Part shown: positions 54,837 to 63,537 of the stretch, piece after piece
How the letters are laid out: each line of letters begins with the position of its first letter
Numbering within the stretch: the stretch's first letter is position 1
Origin: Nitrosarchaeum sp.
GTDB lineage: Archaea > Thermoproteota > Nitrososphaeria > Nitrososphaerales > Nitrosopumilaceae
Assembly (NCBI GenBank): GCA_021414365.1
Contig: JAIOOR010000019.1
Span: 26,140 to 90,139 of the forward strand
DNA: 64,000 nucleotides
Direction: 5' to 3'
The notes under the pieces: model-generated
What the model saw: only the letters and a program-made list of their open reading frames with translations
The model's database searches: none
What the model was told of the DNA's origin: nothing
Position numbers and translations under genes: made by a program

Positions 54837-54894
54837 TTTCTTTCTGTTATACGAATATTAAGTTTGGTTGATTCAAATCTTTATCTCACTAAAA

Positions 54895-55539
54895 TTATAA
54901 CTCGTTAATAGATTTTAGAAATACTTCAAGTGGTTGATTGCCCGTTATCTTAATTAATTTTTCATTGTTGAAAACCAAAAAAGATGGTGTTGCATCAATT
55001 CCGATTTCCTTACCAAATTTGTATATCTGATTTACTCTTTCTAAATATTTATGATTATCAAGGCATTCATTGAATTTGTCTAAATCTAGATTTACTGTTG
55101 TGGCAAATTTATCTAGTGAGTCACGTGTTACCCAACCTGTCCTTTCTCCTGCCCAGTTCTTGTATAGTTCATCATGATACTGCCAATATTTTTCTTGATC
55201 TTGAGCACAATATGCTGCCTCTGCAGCTAAAATTGAATCCTGCCCGTTCAGTGGGAAATCTTTGAAAACCAGTTTTACTTTACCGGTTTCAATAAAATCA
55301 TGTTTAATTGTATTGAATGTGTTTGTATGAAATTTATAACAATATGTGCATTGGTAATCCCCCCACTCCAAAATTGTAATTGATGCCAATGGGTTTCCCA
55401 TGATTGGAGAACCGTTTTGAATTAATTTTGATTCCGTTAATGTTTTTGAATCATCCTCCGTATTGGGGAAAAATGCCAAAAACATACCTGTTATTACTCC
55501 TACTGCTATTGGAATTAGAAGCAAGTAGATCTTTTTCAT
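54895..55539 (-). CDS. DsbA-like thioredoxin-fold protein
   Basis: 214 aa from the ATG at 55539; the frame is open to 55644 but the extra 35 residues overlap the neighbouring regulator and lack a signal pattern. A TM/signal helix (residues 3-23) is followed by a DsbA/DsbG-like domain with active site CTYC in WGDYQCTYCYKF and later cis-Pro segment GIDATPSFLVF. Membrane-anchored, extracytoplasmic thiol oxidoreductase. It lies 40 bp after the DUF4443-type gene. Confidence 0.88.
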   Translation of the reverse strand: MKKIYLLLIPIAVGVITGMFLAFFPNTEDDSKTLTESKLIQNGSPIMGNPLASITILEWGDYQCTYCYKFHTNTFNTIKHDFIETGKVKLVFKDFPLNGQDSILAAEAAYCAQDQEKYWQYHDELYKNWAGERTGWVTRDSLDKFATTVNLDLDKFNECLDNHKYLERVNQIYKFGKEIGIDATPSFLVFNNEKLIKITGNQPLEVFLKSINEL

Positions 55540-55579
55540 GATTTTTTGATTTTCCTTTCTAGTAAATATCTTCCTTAAA

Positions 55580-56206
55580 TCAACTTGATGCCAAAGTCCA
55601 TAATGCAGAATTTTTTGCAGATATCTCTGCGACAAACGGATCATCTGATGATGAGATTATTATGACGTCTCCTTCATCTGGACGCAAATTTTCTAAAATA
55701 CTATTTTTTGTTTTTATATCTCTGATAAAACATTCTTTATCGTCTCCTGGAAAGATCAATTTTTTATTTTTACATATTATTGTGGTACATCCTGAAGAAC
55801 CATACAAAACTGCATAGTCTCTTTGCTCTAACCCTGTTTTGATCATTTTAGAATAATTTTTGAGTAAAACCGCATGATTGTATTTACCTTGAATTAAACT
55901 GCATTTTTCAATTCTACATTCTGTTGGAATTGAATTTTGTAACTGTTTTGTTAATCTATGTCCTTTATCTGTAAGAAAAGTTCCAGATTTTGTTGAATCT
56001 ACTATTCCAGCTTCTTTTAGATGCAAAATCAACGTTTTAACAGCTCCTCCTCCTAAATGAATCTCCTTTCCAAATGTTGCTCTGCTGACAAATCTTTCTT
56101 TGGATAACATTTGTAATGCTTTTAGAACATGTGGAATACTAAATGTAAGAATTCTTGTTCCCTTTATTGATACTATGTTTTGAAGAACTTGGATGTTTTT
56201 ATGCAG
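55580..56206 (-). CDS. DUF4443-type HTH regulator, probable CTG start
   Basis: 208 aa from CTG at 56206. Residues about 10-75 are a winged helix (SIPHVLKALQMLSKERFVSR; GGAVKTLILHLKEAGIV); the C-terminal half binds ligand or metal (SSGCTTIICKN, SSSDDPFVAEISA) as in DUF4443. TTTATATA is centred 25.5 nt upstream of the CTG, so a leaderless mRNA begins there. The ORF is open to 56293 but would overlap the divergent cbtB promoter and start. Divergence from cbtBA suggests control of cobalt uptake. Confidence 0.7.
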   Translation of the reverse strand: MHKNIQVLQNIVSIKGTRILTFSIPHVLKALQMLSKERFVSRATFGKEIHLGGGAVKTLILHLKEAGIVDSTKSGTFLTDKGHRLTKQLQNSIPTECRIEKCSLIQGKYNHAVLLKNYSKMIKTGLEQRDYAVLYGSSGCTTIICKNKKLIFPGDDKECFIRDIKTKNSILENLRPDEGDVIIISSSDDPFVAEISAKNSALWTLASS

Positions 56207-56227
56207 AATTTTTTTTACGCATAATTC

Positions 56228-56263
56228 TATATAAATTGGATAAATCATCCAAGAATTTAAATA
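56228..56263. promoter_or_regulatory. divergent promoters of DUF4443 regulator and cbtBA
   Basis: Minus strand TTTATATA at 56228-56235 and plus strand TTTAAATA at 56256-56263 are separated by 20 nt. The plus box is centred 25.5 nt before the cbtB ATG, the minus box 25.5 nt before the CTG at 56206. No separate cobalamin riboswitch fits in the 78-bp gap. Confidence 0.6.
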
Positions 56264-56284
56264 CATTAAATCAAGATAATTTTC

Positions 56285-56500
56285 ATGTCTCAATCAAGAC
56301 AAATCAACGTATCTAAAAACGGTGTTCCGGTTATTGCAATTATAGCATTGGCTATAGTTTTTTCAGCAGGACTATTTGTTGTTGGATTTGACCAGGGACA
56401 TATCTTTAGTCTAGTTTATGGCGAACAAGCATTTCAAGACATGTATCTCCATGAGCTAACTCATGATATGAGACACGCTGCTGGTTTTCCTTGTCATTAG
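56285..56500 (+). CDS. cbtB: cobalt transporter subunit CbtB
   Basis: 71 aa. One TM helix (about residues 15-34) and the diagnostic C-terminus HELTHDMRHAAGFPCH, the histidine-rich metal-binding end of CbtB. Leaderless. It is followed 12 nt later by cbtA. CbtAB is a predicted cobalt uptake system associated with cobalamin synthesis. Confidence 0.9.
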   Translation: MSQSRQINVSKNGVPVIAIIALAIVFSAGLFVVGFDQGHIFSLVYGEQAFQDMYLHELTHDMRHAAGFPCH

Positions 56501-56512
56501 GGGTTTAACCTG

Positions 56513-57241
56513 ATGAAAACATTTCTTTTTGTTATTATTGTTATTGCATCTGGTACTGCTGCTGGAGTTGTCCAAGGTGGTATGAATCTCATATTTGTTG
56601 AACCATCTCTTGATCAAGCAATAGGGATTGAAAATCAACATCTTTTTGCAAAAGGTGAAGCAGAAGACAATTCTGAATTTTGGATAAAATATGATGGGTA
56701 TAGAATATGGCAAAAAAGTGGTCAAGTTTTAGCTGGTGCTATTCTAGGTGCTTCCATTGGTTCTTTATTTGGAATTGTTTTTGCATTTTCAAAAAATTCA
56801 CTTCCTGGAAAAACTACCGTACAAAAATCTCTTATTTTAGCAGGAATAATGTGGTTGACTGTTTATCTCATCCCGTTTTTAAAATATCCGGGAAACCCTC
56901 CTGGTGTAGGGGAGTCTGAAACAGTTGTATTACGTGGAATTCTTTATCTGACATTTATTGCACTTTCTGGATTCGGTGCTCTGGGATTTTACAAACTTTC
57001 TAAAAAACTAAAAACTAAAAAATTAATTGCTGTTGCTGGATATGCTACATTCATTGGAATTGCATTTATTGTAATGCCTCAAAACCATGATCCTATCACA
57101 CTGTCTATGGATTTAATTAATTCTTTTAGGATGATGTCTGCATTTACTGTATCTGTTTATTGGATTTCATTAGGTCTATTCTTAGGCTTTTTATGGAATT
57201 ATTATAAACCTGATAAAGAAATATCATCTTCTTTTCATTAG
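56513..57241 (+). CDS. cbtA: cobalt transporter subunit CbtA
   Basis: 242 aa with about five to six TM helices: residues 4-22, then GQVLAGAILGASIGSLFGIVFA, MWLTVYLIPFLKYPGNPPGVG and three more. This is the CbtA family layout, including the conserved KYPGNPPGVG loop. It should form a permease with CbtB for Co2+ needed in B12 synthesis. Confidence 0.88.
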   Translation: MKTFLFVIIVIASGTAAGVVQGGMNLIFVEPSLDQAIGIENQHLFAKGEAEDNSEFWIKYDGYRIWQKSGQVLAGAILGASIGSLFGIVFAFSKNSLPGKTTVQKSLILAGIMWLTVYLIPFLKYPGNPPGVGESETVVLRGILYLTFIALSGFGALGFYKLSKKLKTKKLIAVAGYATFIGIAFIVMPQNHDPITLSMDLINSFRMMSAFTVSVYWISLGLFLGFLWNYYKPDKEISSSFH

Positions 57242-57311
57242 TCATTCTAAATCTCTAGAACGAGAATGATATGATGTAATTTAAATAACTCTTTATTCAT
57301 TTTTAATTTAA

Positions 57312-57641
57312 TTGACTCGACGTTTGACTCTCCCTCAATTAAAAAAATACGATATTACTCAAAAAGTAATCGAGGCTCTGGCTGATTCTGAATCACGCGC
57401 AATATTGTTTTCAATAATAAAAAAAGGCATGACCGCATCTGAATTATCTGAAAAATTAAAAATTCCACTTAGTTCTGTATATAAAAAACTAAATGATCTT
57501 GAAGAGCTTACTCTAATTGAAGTAGAAAAATGGATGATCTCTGATAAAGGAAGAAAATTCAAAATGTACAAAAGTCGAATTAGCAAGGCAGATATCTCTA
57601 TTAAAAAACCTGACCCCATTCTAAATTTGGTACCTAATTAG
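57312..57641 (+). CDS. HTH transcription regulator, paralogue A
   Basis: 109 aa with TTG start. TrmB/ArsR-like winged helix: ASELSEKLKIPLSSVYKKLNDLEELTLIE is helix-turn-helix plus wing, and a basic end follows. A second, similar gene lies 8 nt downstream. These probably act together, maybe on the ZIP or Cbt genes beside them. Confidence 0.8.
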   Translation: MTRRLTLPQLKKYDITQKVIEALADSESRAILFSIIKKGMTASELSEKLKIPLSSVYKKLNDLEELTLIEVEKWMISDKGRKFKMYKSRISKADISIKKPDPILNLVPN

Positions 57642-57649
57642 TGAGATAA

Positions 57650-58006
57650 ATGTCAAAACCCACCATAATCCAACTAAGTGAATTTGATGTTACTCAAAAA
57701 ATAATCGAATCTCTAAGTAGCGTTTGTACAAGAGCTGTGCTGTTTTCAATTAAAAACGAATCTAAGGATGCAACCCAGATTGCAGAAGAGCTAAAAATTT
57801 CAATTTCTACAGTTTACAAAACTTTGTCGAATTTAGAAGAATTGGCCCTGGCTGAAGTAGACAAATTTGTAATCTCTTCTGAAGGAAAAAAAATTAAGCA
57901 ATATCGTAGTCGTATCGGCAAAGTTGAAATCACATTAACTGATATTGAACCAATACTGAATCTTTATTCTAATACTAGTAATCCAAAATCAATTGTACAA
58001 CAATAA
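57650..58006 (+). CDS. HTH transcription regulator, paralogue B
   Basis: 118 aa. Same architecture as its upstream neighbour; shared residues include TQKxIExL, AxLFSI, ISTVYKxLxxLEEL and the RSRIxKxxI tail. ATQIAEELKISISTVYKTLSNL is the HTH. A tandem duplication of one regulator gene that has since diverged. Likely a metal or stress regulator by context. Confidence 0.8.
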   Translation: MSKPTIIQLSEFDVTQKIIESLSSVCTRAVLFSIKNESKDATQIAEELKISISTVYKTLSNLEELALAEVDKFVISSEGKKIKQYRSRIGKVEITLTDIEPILNLYSNTSNPKSIVQQ

Positions 58007-58223
58007 ATCAAAAATTACATAAAAATTAAATTTGTACTAGATTCATTTATCAAATTAAAATTGAATTATGATTTTTGTGTTTTGCAAAATACATGCCTGT
58101 AAATTAAGAAAAATCCCATTGTAATGTTATTGTCTTGTTTTATGATGATATGATCAACTTCTAGTTTAAATTCTCCAGAAAATGCCCTACTGTTAACATC
58201 TTGATACAAAGGAGACAAAACTC

Positions 58224-59072
58224 ATGATTGATTACACACAACTTTTGATACTGGGTGCCATAGCTGGTTTTACAATATTTATCGGCCTCCCCTTGGCTGC
58301 ACTGAAAAATGTTAGTTCCAGAGCCAAAGGATTTCTTAATGCCCTTTCATTGGGTATTTTGGTATTTTTAATAATTGACATATTCAGTCATGCTTGGGAA
58401 TCTACTGAAGATATTGCATCTGATGCCTTTGTTGGAAATATTGCTATTGGTGATGGTGTATTGCATCTTGTTGCATTATTTGGCGGTATAGCCATTGGAT
58501 TATTTGGGCTTGCATGGTATGAACATGAAGCAACAATAAAGAGAGTTCCTCAAATATTATCACTAGAAAATATCAAAAAAGGCGATGATCACCTTCATCA
58601 AATATTTCATGAAACAAGTGGATATAGACTTGCTATGATGATTGCTGTTGGAATCGGTTTTCATAATCTTGCTGAAGGCCTCTCCATTGGACAATCTTAT
58701 GCAGCCGGAGAAGTTGGGCTTGCTTTACTTTTGATAATGGGATTTGCAACTCATAATGCAACCGAAGGTTTTGGAATTGCTAGCCCGATGGCAGGACTTT
58801 CCAGAAAACCCACAATTCGTTTTATGATTTTACTTGGGTTGATTGGCGGAGGGCCTACATTCATTGGTACTCTGCTTGGTAGCTTGTGGTTCTCAGACAT
58901 TACATACATACTATCTTTATCTATTGCAGGTGGAGCATTGATTTATGTTTCAATGCTGATGTATAATTCTGGAAGAAAACATACCGGTAATGGAATTATT
59001 ATGATTGGGATATTTGTCGGTCTTGTCCTGGGCTTTGGGACTGATCTGATTATCCATCTCGGTGAATTATAA
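58224..59072 (+). CDS. ZIP family metal transporter
   Basis: 282 aa, eight predicted TM helices. The metal-binding motifs HNLAEGLSIGQ and HNATEGFGI in two adjacent helices are characteristic of ZIP transporters (zinc or other divalent metal import). Between the third and fourth helices a His-bearing loop (DDHLHQIFHE) may select metal. Preceded by the two HTH regulators and a 217-bp gap. Confidence 0.93.
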   Translation: MIDYTQLLILGAIAGFTIFIGLPLAALKNVSSRAKGFLNALSLGILVFLIIDIFSHAWESTEDIASDAFVGNIAIGDGVLHLVALFGGIAIGLFGLAWYEHEATIKRVPQILSLENIKKGDDHLHQIFHETSGYRLAMMIAVGIGFHNLAEGLSIGQSYAAGEVGLALLLIMGFATHNATEGFGIASPMAGLSRKPTIRFMILLGLIGGGPTFIGTLLGSLWFSDITYILSLSIAGGALIYVSMLMYNSGRKHTGNGIIMIGIFVGLVLGFGTDLIIHLGEL

Positions 59073-59244
59073 TCTTAATATTGTTAAAAAATCCGATTAC
59101 CCTGAAAGAAAATCCATACAATATCATAATAATTTGAGAAATTTACATTATTTCTTCAGAATGCCTCATTTTGAAACAAATGGCCCTTGATCGAGATGTT
59201 TTTTGACTCTTGTACTTCTAATTGCATGTGATTATGATGCTATT

Positions 59245-59346
59245 ATGAGTTGTAAAATTGGGTTTATTCACAGTTTTTCATATTTTGCCATCCAAGATAA
59301 GAAAATGTGCATAAATTGTGGAATAGAAGAAAGCAATAATAATTAA
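59245..59346 (+). CDS. 33-aa Cys/His microprotein
   Basis: ATG at 59245. Has one Cys and His early (SCKIGFIHS) and C-x2-C late (CINCGIE), enough for a small zinc site. In the 290-bp gap before the PEF-CTERM-like gene. Small size keeps confidence low. Confidence 0.4.
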   Translation: MSCKIGFIHSFSYFAIQDKKMCINCGIEESNNN

Positions 59347-59364
59347 TTATTTGATTTTGAATCC

Positions 59365-59877
59365 ATGAAGTATTGGGTTTTCTTTTTTTTACCAATTTTG
59401 ATTTTCACCATTCCTGTTTTTGCACAAACTTCTACATTTGATGAATCTGATAATCCCTCACAATACATTTTAAAAATTGATGATCATCAATATCCGATCT
59501 CATATGTTGTAAACGCAGATGTCATTGCAATGGCTATTGATCCAGAATCAAAATCATTGCTAGTTGGATTGGAGAATACTCAGGATTCCAAGTTTTCTAT
59601 TGAGATAAATCCTGAATTAATTAGTGCGCCAAATAACGAATTTGTAATTTTAGTTGATGGGCAAGATGTAGATTATCAAATCACTACTAACACTGATGGT
59701 TATTTGTTTAGTTTTTTTGTACCTACAGGTAGTGAAGAAGTTGAAATTATTGGAACTTCGGTAATTCCAGAATTTGCTGAACTATCAATGCTCATAATGG
59801 GATTGTCTTTTATTGGAATAATTGGAATTCAGAAAAGACATGATATGGCTAGGTTGTTAAAAAAGATTAAATTTTAA
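59365..59877 (+). CDS. short secreted protein with PEF-CTERM-like tail
   Basis: 170 aa. Signal peptide (residues 1-20, ending FAQT). A domain of about 90 residues ends EFVILVDGQDVDYQI and FFVPTGSEEVEIIGT, closely matching a domain in the 933-aa protein at 41441. It is followed by VIPEFAELSMLIMGLSFIGI and a basic tail, a PEF-CTERM-like sorting signal. Probably anchored at the cell surface. Confidence 0.8.
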   Translation: MKYWVFFFLPILIFTIPVFAQTSTFDESDNPSQYILKIDDHQYPISYVVNADVIAMAIDPESKSLLVGLENTQDSKFSIEINPELISAPNNEFVILVDGQDVDYQITTNTDGYLFSFFVPTGSEEVEIIGTSVIPEFAELSMLIMGLSFIGIIGIQKRHDMARLLKKIKF

Positions 59878-59927
59878 CTCAACCATTTTTGAAAAAGAAA
59901 TAAATTCAAAGAAGTAATTCTAATACA

Positions 59928-60284
59928 GTGTACAAATGTGATTACTGCGGGTCATCATTTGGAGATAGGATTTGTTATTTCTGTGAGAAGTGTTGTTGCA
60001 CATCTTGTATGGTAGATGATAGAACTCGCTGTAAAGATTGTTACATCCAGAAAAGAAGACTAGAGTGGAAAAAATTACTTAAGAAAAATAAGCCTATTTT
60101 AATTTTTATAGGATTTTTGTGGCTATATGCCGTATTTCCAGGACCATTCATACCTGATCTTGACCCGACTTTTTACACAATTTCTCTTGTTGCGGCTTTG
60201 TTAATTATGATTCCAGTTTGTTTAGCATTATTTTTTTGGTCACTTAATCCCCCAAAGTCCGATCTTAAAAGTAGAAAAGATTAG
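59928..60284 (+). CDS. zinc-finger protein with two TM helices
   Basis: 118 aa, GTG start. The N-terminus packs eight or nine cysteines (CDYCGSSFG, CYFCEKCCCTSC, CKDC), a B-box or RING-like double zinc site. It is followed by basic RRLEWKKLLKKN and two TM helices (about residues 60-75 and 86-107). Function unknown. Confidence 0.65.
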   Translation: MYKCDYCGSSFGDRICYFCEKCCCTSCMVDDRTRCKDCYIQKRRLEWKKLLKKNKPILIFIGFLWLYAVFPGPFIPDLDPTFYTISLVAALLIMIPVCLALFFWSLNPPKSDLKSRKD

Positions 60285-60349
60285 ATTCACAACTTTTCAT
60301 AACTATAGAAAATACATGTATCCATATTATTATTTTGCAAAAATATTTT

Positions 60350-61375
60350 TTAAGTTGTAATTTTGTCTAACTGGTTTATTTCTTTTGCATTTTTTATTTC
60401 ACGTGCAATTCTTTTACCCATACTCATTGGTTCATTAAAAAGCAGTGAATAATACGGAGAACCATCCATGTAGATATTTGTACCTGCGACAATTCTTGCT
60501 GAAAACTCAAATGATGTAAACTTTGCATTTTCATCGTATACACCTTCAATACAAAATGGTCCATTCATTCCAGGTGAGACCATTCTTTTTGAAGATTCTA
60601 CAAAATTTTCCCCCATTGTATAGACCTCATCTAATAATGATTCTCTTAAAATTATTGGACTGTTTCCAATTACGTTAAATGATGGAACCTTGTTGCTTTT
60701 GAGTTGTTGTTCTGATGGGATTCTTGCAATGCCTTCGATATCTGACTCATGCCTCTGATCTGCGCCAAAAAATTCAAGCTCTTCTCTTAATGGTGAATAA
60801 AAGAACTGTAAATATGCTAATACCCCTGCTGCATATTCTTGAATGTATAGTGTCTCGTCTTTGGAGATTACTCCCTGTGAGATTAATTGGTCTCTTTTTT
60901 TATTATATTCATCTTGATTAGATGCCAAAAAATACCCTTTACCTCCAGCAGCTCCTTGCCTTTTTACAATCACAAGACTGTTGATGTCCTTTGAATCTAA
61001 AACTGGTTTTGGAATTGGAAGTTTTGCTTCCCGCATAAGTTTTTCTTTCATGGTTCTATCTGACTCCCATCTTAAAATCCACTTGTTTCCAAAAATTGGA
61101 GTTTTGATTGATTCAATTTGTTCAGAATTCATCTGTGCAATCAAAGTTCCATGAGGAATCAACACTGCATTATTTTGCTCTAACGTAGATTGGTGTTTTT
61201 TTTCTAATATTTCTGAAAACGAGTCCACCAAAATTAATTCATCAATAAATGAAAATCTATGATATAATTTTTCACGCTTTTTTTCACAAACAAGAATTGT
61301 TTTTAGGCCCTCATCTTTGGCACCTTTTAGAACTTGTAGCGCACAATGAGATCCTAATGTTGCTATTGCTGTCAA
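60350..61375 (-). CDS. purP: FAICAR synthetase PurP
   Basis: 341 aa ATP-grasp ligase, converts AICAR and formate to FAICAR in archaeal purine synthesis in place of a folate-dependent PurH step. PurP features: TAIATLGSHCALQVLKGAKDEG start, LIPHGTLIAQM, VKRQGAAGGKGYFLA (ATP loop) and the FSARIVAGTNIYMDGSPYY end. Monocistronic. Confidence 0.93.
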   Translation of the reverse strand: MTAIATLGSHCALQVLKGAKDEGLKTILVCEKKREKLYHRFSFIDELILVDSFSEILEKKHQSTLEQNNAVLIPHGTLIAQMNSEQIESIKTPIFGNKWILRWESDRTMKEKLMREAKLPIPKPVLDSKDINSLVIVKRQGAAGGKGYFLASNQDEYNKKRDQLISQGVISKDETLYIQEYAAGVLAYLQFFYSPLREELEFFGADQRHESDIEGIARIPSEQQLKSNKVPSFNVIGNSPIILRESLLDEVYTMGENFVESSKRMVSPGMNGPFCIEGVYDENAKFTSFEFSARIVAGTNIYMDGSPYYSLLFNEPMSMGKRIAREIKNAKEINQLDKITT

Positions 61376-61403
61376 TGTGATGTATGTTCTACATTATCGT
61401 ACT

Positions 61404-61613
61404 TTATGAACCATGTGCAGATGACACATATTGAAAAATCTCATCAATTAATTCTACATTCAATTCTGATTTAACGTCTTCTGGAATTACTTTTAATACA
61501 AAATCATACATGCTTGTATTTTTTGGAAGAGTCCCCCTTTCTTGATATAATGAATAGACTGCAATTCCATTTGATATTATGGCAATGATTTTTTCTTTGT
61601 TTGTTAAAGGCAT
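61404..61613 (-). CDS. hypothetical protein
   Basis: 69 aa, one weakly hydrophobic start (IIAIISNGIAVYSLY) and a soluble rest with VLKVIPEDVKSEL. It ends 28 bp before purP's start, so it could be the first gene of a purP transcript. Function unknown. Confidence 0.5.
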   Translation of the reverse strand: MPLTNKEKIIAIISNGIAVYSLYQERGTLPKNTSMYDFVLKVIPEDVKSELNVELIDEIFQYVSSAHGS

Positions 61614-61815
61614 TATTTTTCTAATTTTTGTATGAACTTAAGGCTTTAGAAACAGTTCAACTAATTTAATCACACTCAAAGTACACCTTAGGTTGAATTA
61701 AAATTATGACTTTTGTAAGTTCTGATTTGTTTTGCACTAGTGCCTTCTCTGATTGTCTTTTTCTAATTGGGTTTCTAAGTAAATAAAATTCAAAATTTAT
61801 GGTCGGAATGTCTTT

Positions 61816-62019
61816 CTAAAATATTGAAACTATGGATGTTTTAGAAAAAAGTAGATAGTCTACTTGACTATGATTTTTTTCAAACCCCCATTTAAGGGTG
61901 AATTCTTTGGTAATTGGAATTCTTGATTTACACTTTACACATCTGCGAATTTTAGTGTGCTTAGAAAACCTCCAAACATGAGGTTCACTTTTTCCATGAC
62001 AGTTCATATTATTATGCAC
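61816..62019 (-). CDS. small zinc-like protein
   Basis: 67 aa. Contains C-x2-C (RCVKCKSRI) with upstream His and Cys (NCHGKSEPHVW) that may complete a metal site. N-terminal start could be residue 1 or 5. Function unknown. Confidence 0.5.
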   Translation of the reverse strand: MHNNMNCHGKSEPHVWRFSKHTKIRRCVKCKSRIPITKEFTLKWGFEKNHSQVDYLLFSKTSIVSIF

Positions 62020-62124
62020 ACTTACTAGTATTTAGGAAAGTAATGCTGATGGTTTACCTCCTTATGTCTGTGTTCTGAAATGCCCAAAAATTAATTACAC
62101 CATAAGACAGCAATTTAGTAAATT

Positions 62125-63435
62125 ATGATAAAAACAGAGCTTGGGACATTACGTAGATCTCATTATTCTAATGAGTTAAGTCCATCCATGGATGGCTCAG
62201 AAGTTACCGTTATGGGTTGGGTATTGACAATACGAGGACATGGCAACATTAGTTTTGCCACCATTAGAGACAAAACAGGTGACATTCCAATTGTTGCAAA
62301 AAAAGGAGACTGCCCTGATGATCTGCGTGAAAAACTATCCACTCTAAAGGCACACTCTTCTATTGCCATTATTGGCAAGATTAAATCATCTGAGAAAACT
62401 CCGACAGGATTTGAAATTATCCCAACTGAACTTAGAGTCTTTTCTGATGTTGAAAAAATTCCGCCTTTTGAACCTTTAGCAAAAACTGTAAAAAATATTG
62501 ATACTAGATTAGAAGTACGACCAATTGATCTTAGACGTAAAACATTACAACATATTTTTAATGTAAGAAGTGAAGTGCTAAAATCTATTAGAGACTATTT
62601 TTATCAACATAAATTTACAGAAATCAACACTCCAAAAATGATAGCAACTGCAACTGAAGGTGGTGCTGCACTGTTTCCAATATTTTATTACAATAAGGAG
62701 GCATTTTTAGCTCAAAGCCCCCAATTGTACAAAGAACAATTGACAATGAGTTTTGAAAAAGTTTTTGAAATTGGGCCAATTTTTAGAGCCGAACCTTCAA
62801 GAACTAACCGTCATTTGGCAGAAGCTATTTCTATTGATTTGGAAGAGGCATTTGTTGATTATAATGATGTGATGAATAGAATTGAAGAAATAATCAAAGT
62901 GTCTCTCAACACTGTAAATAACTATGCAAAAAATAATGCAGATGTAGAATTTATCATTCCTCAACTCCCTGAATCAATTCCAAGATATTCTTATGATGAA
63001 CTAGTAGAAAAAATGCAACAAGCTGGTGCTAAGACTGAATGGGGTGATGATCTTTATCCTTCAAATCTTAAAAAAATAGGTGTTGAAGGGTTTTATTTTA
63101 TCAAAGATTGGCCTTTGGGTCCTAAACCATTTTATGTAAAAGATAGTAAAACAAATCCAAACATTTCTGAATCATTTGATTTGATGTTTGGTGATTTGGA
63201 ACTGTCTTCTGGCAGTACAAGAATTGAAAAACGTCATGAACTTGAAGAGAGAATGAAAAATAAAGGAATGAAAATTGATGCATTTGAATATCATCTAGGA
63301 GCATTTGATTATGGCGTTCCTCCTCACGCTGGATGCGGTATTGGTTTGGAACGACTAATTATGGCTCTTACAGGCACAGAAAATATTAGGGATGTCACAT
63401 TTTATCCAAGAGATGTTGATAGGCTGGTGCCATAA
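62125..63435 (+). CDS. aspS: aspartyl-tRNA synthetase, archaeal type
   Basis: 436 aa class II synthetase. N-terminal OB anticodon-binding domain (VTVMGWVLTIRGHGNISFATIRD), then catalytic motif 2 (FRAEPSRTNRHLAEA) and motif 3 (GCGIGLERLIMAL). Short archaeal form without bacterial insertion. Archaea of this kind often use a non-discriminating AspRS with GatABC for Asn-tRNA; not decidable here. Confidence 0.95.
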   Translation: MIKTELGTLRRSHYSNELSPSMDGSEVTVMGWVLTIRGHGNISFATIRDKTGDIPIVAKKGDCPDDLREKLSTLKAHSSIAIIGKIKSSEKTPTGFEIIPTELRVFSDVEKIPPFEPLAKTVKNIDTRLEVRPIDLRRKTLQHIFNVRSEVLKSIRDYFYQHKFTEINTPKMIATATEGGAALFPIFYYNKEAFLAQSPQLYKEQLTMSFEKVFEIGPIFRAEPSRTNRHLAEAISIDLEEAFVDYNDVMNRIEEIIKVSLNTVNNYAKNNADVEFIIPQLPESIPRYSYDELVEKMQQAGAKTEWGDDLYPSNLKKIGVEGFYFIKDWPLGPKPFYVKDSKTNPNISESFDLMFGDLELSSGSTRIEKRHELEERMKNKGMKIDAFEYHLGAFDYGVPPHAGCGIGLERLIMALTGTENIRDVTFYPRDVDRLVP

Positions 63436-63537
63436 AATGGAATACATTTTTAATCCATCGGAGATTTCACATCAAGTTACTAATATCTGAATTCATAACA
63501 TCAATTAATACAATATTAGTAAAGCATTAACAAAAAA

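Noticed and set aside
55540..55644. N-terminal extension of the DsbA-like gene
   Set aside because: It overlaps the regulator's end and precedes a normal signal helix that starts at 55539.
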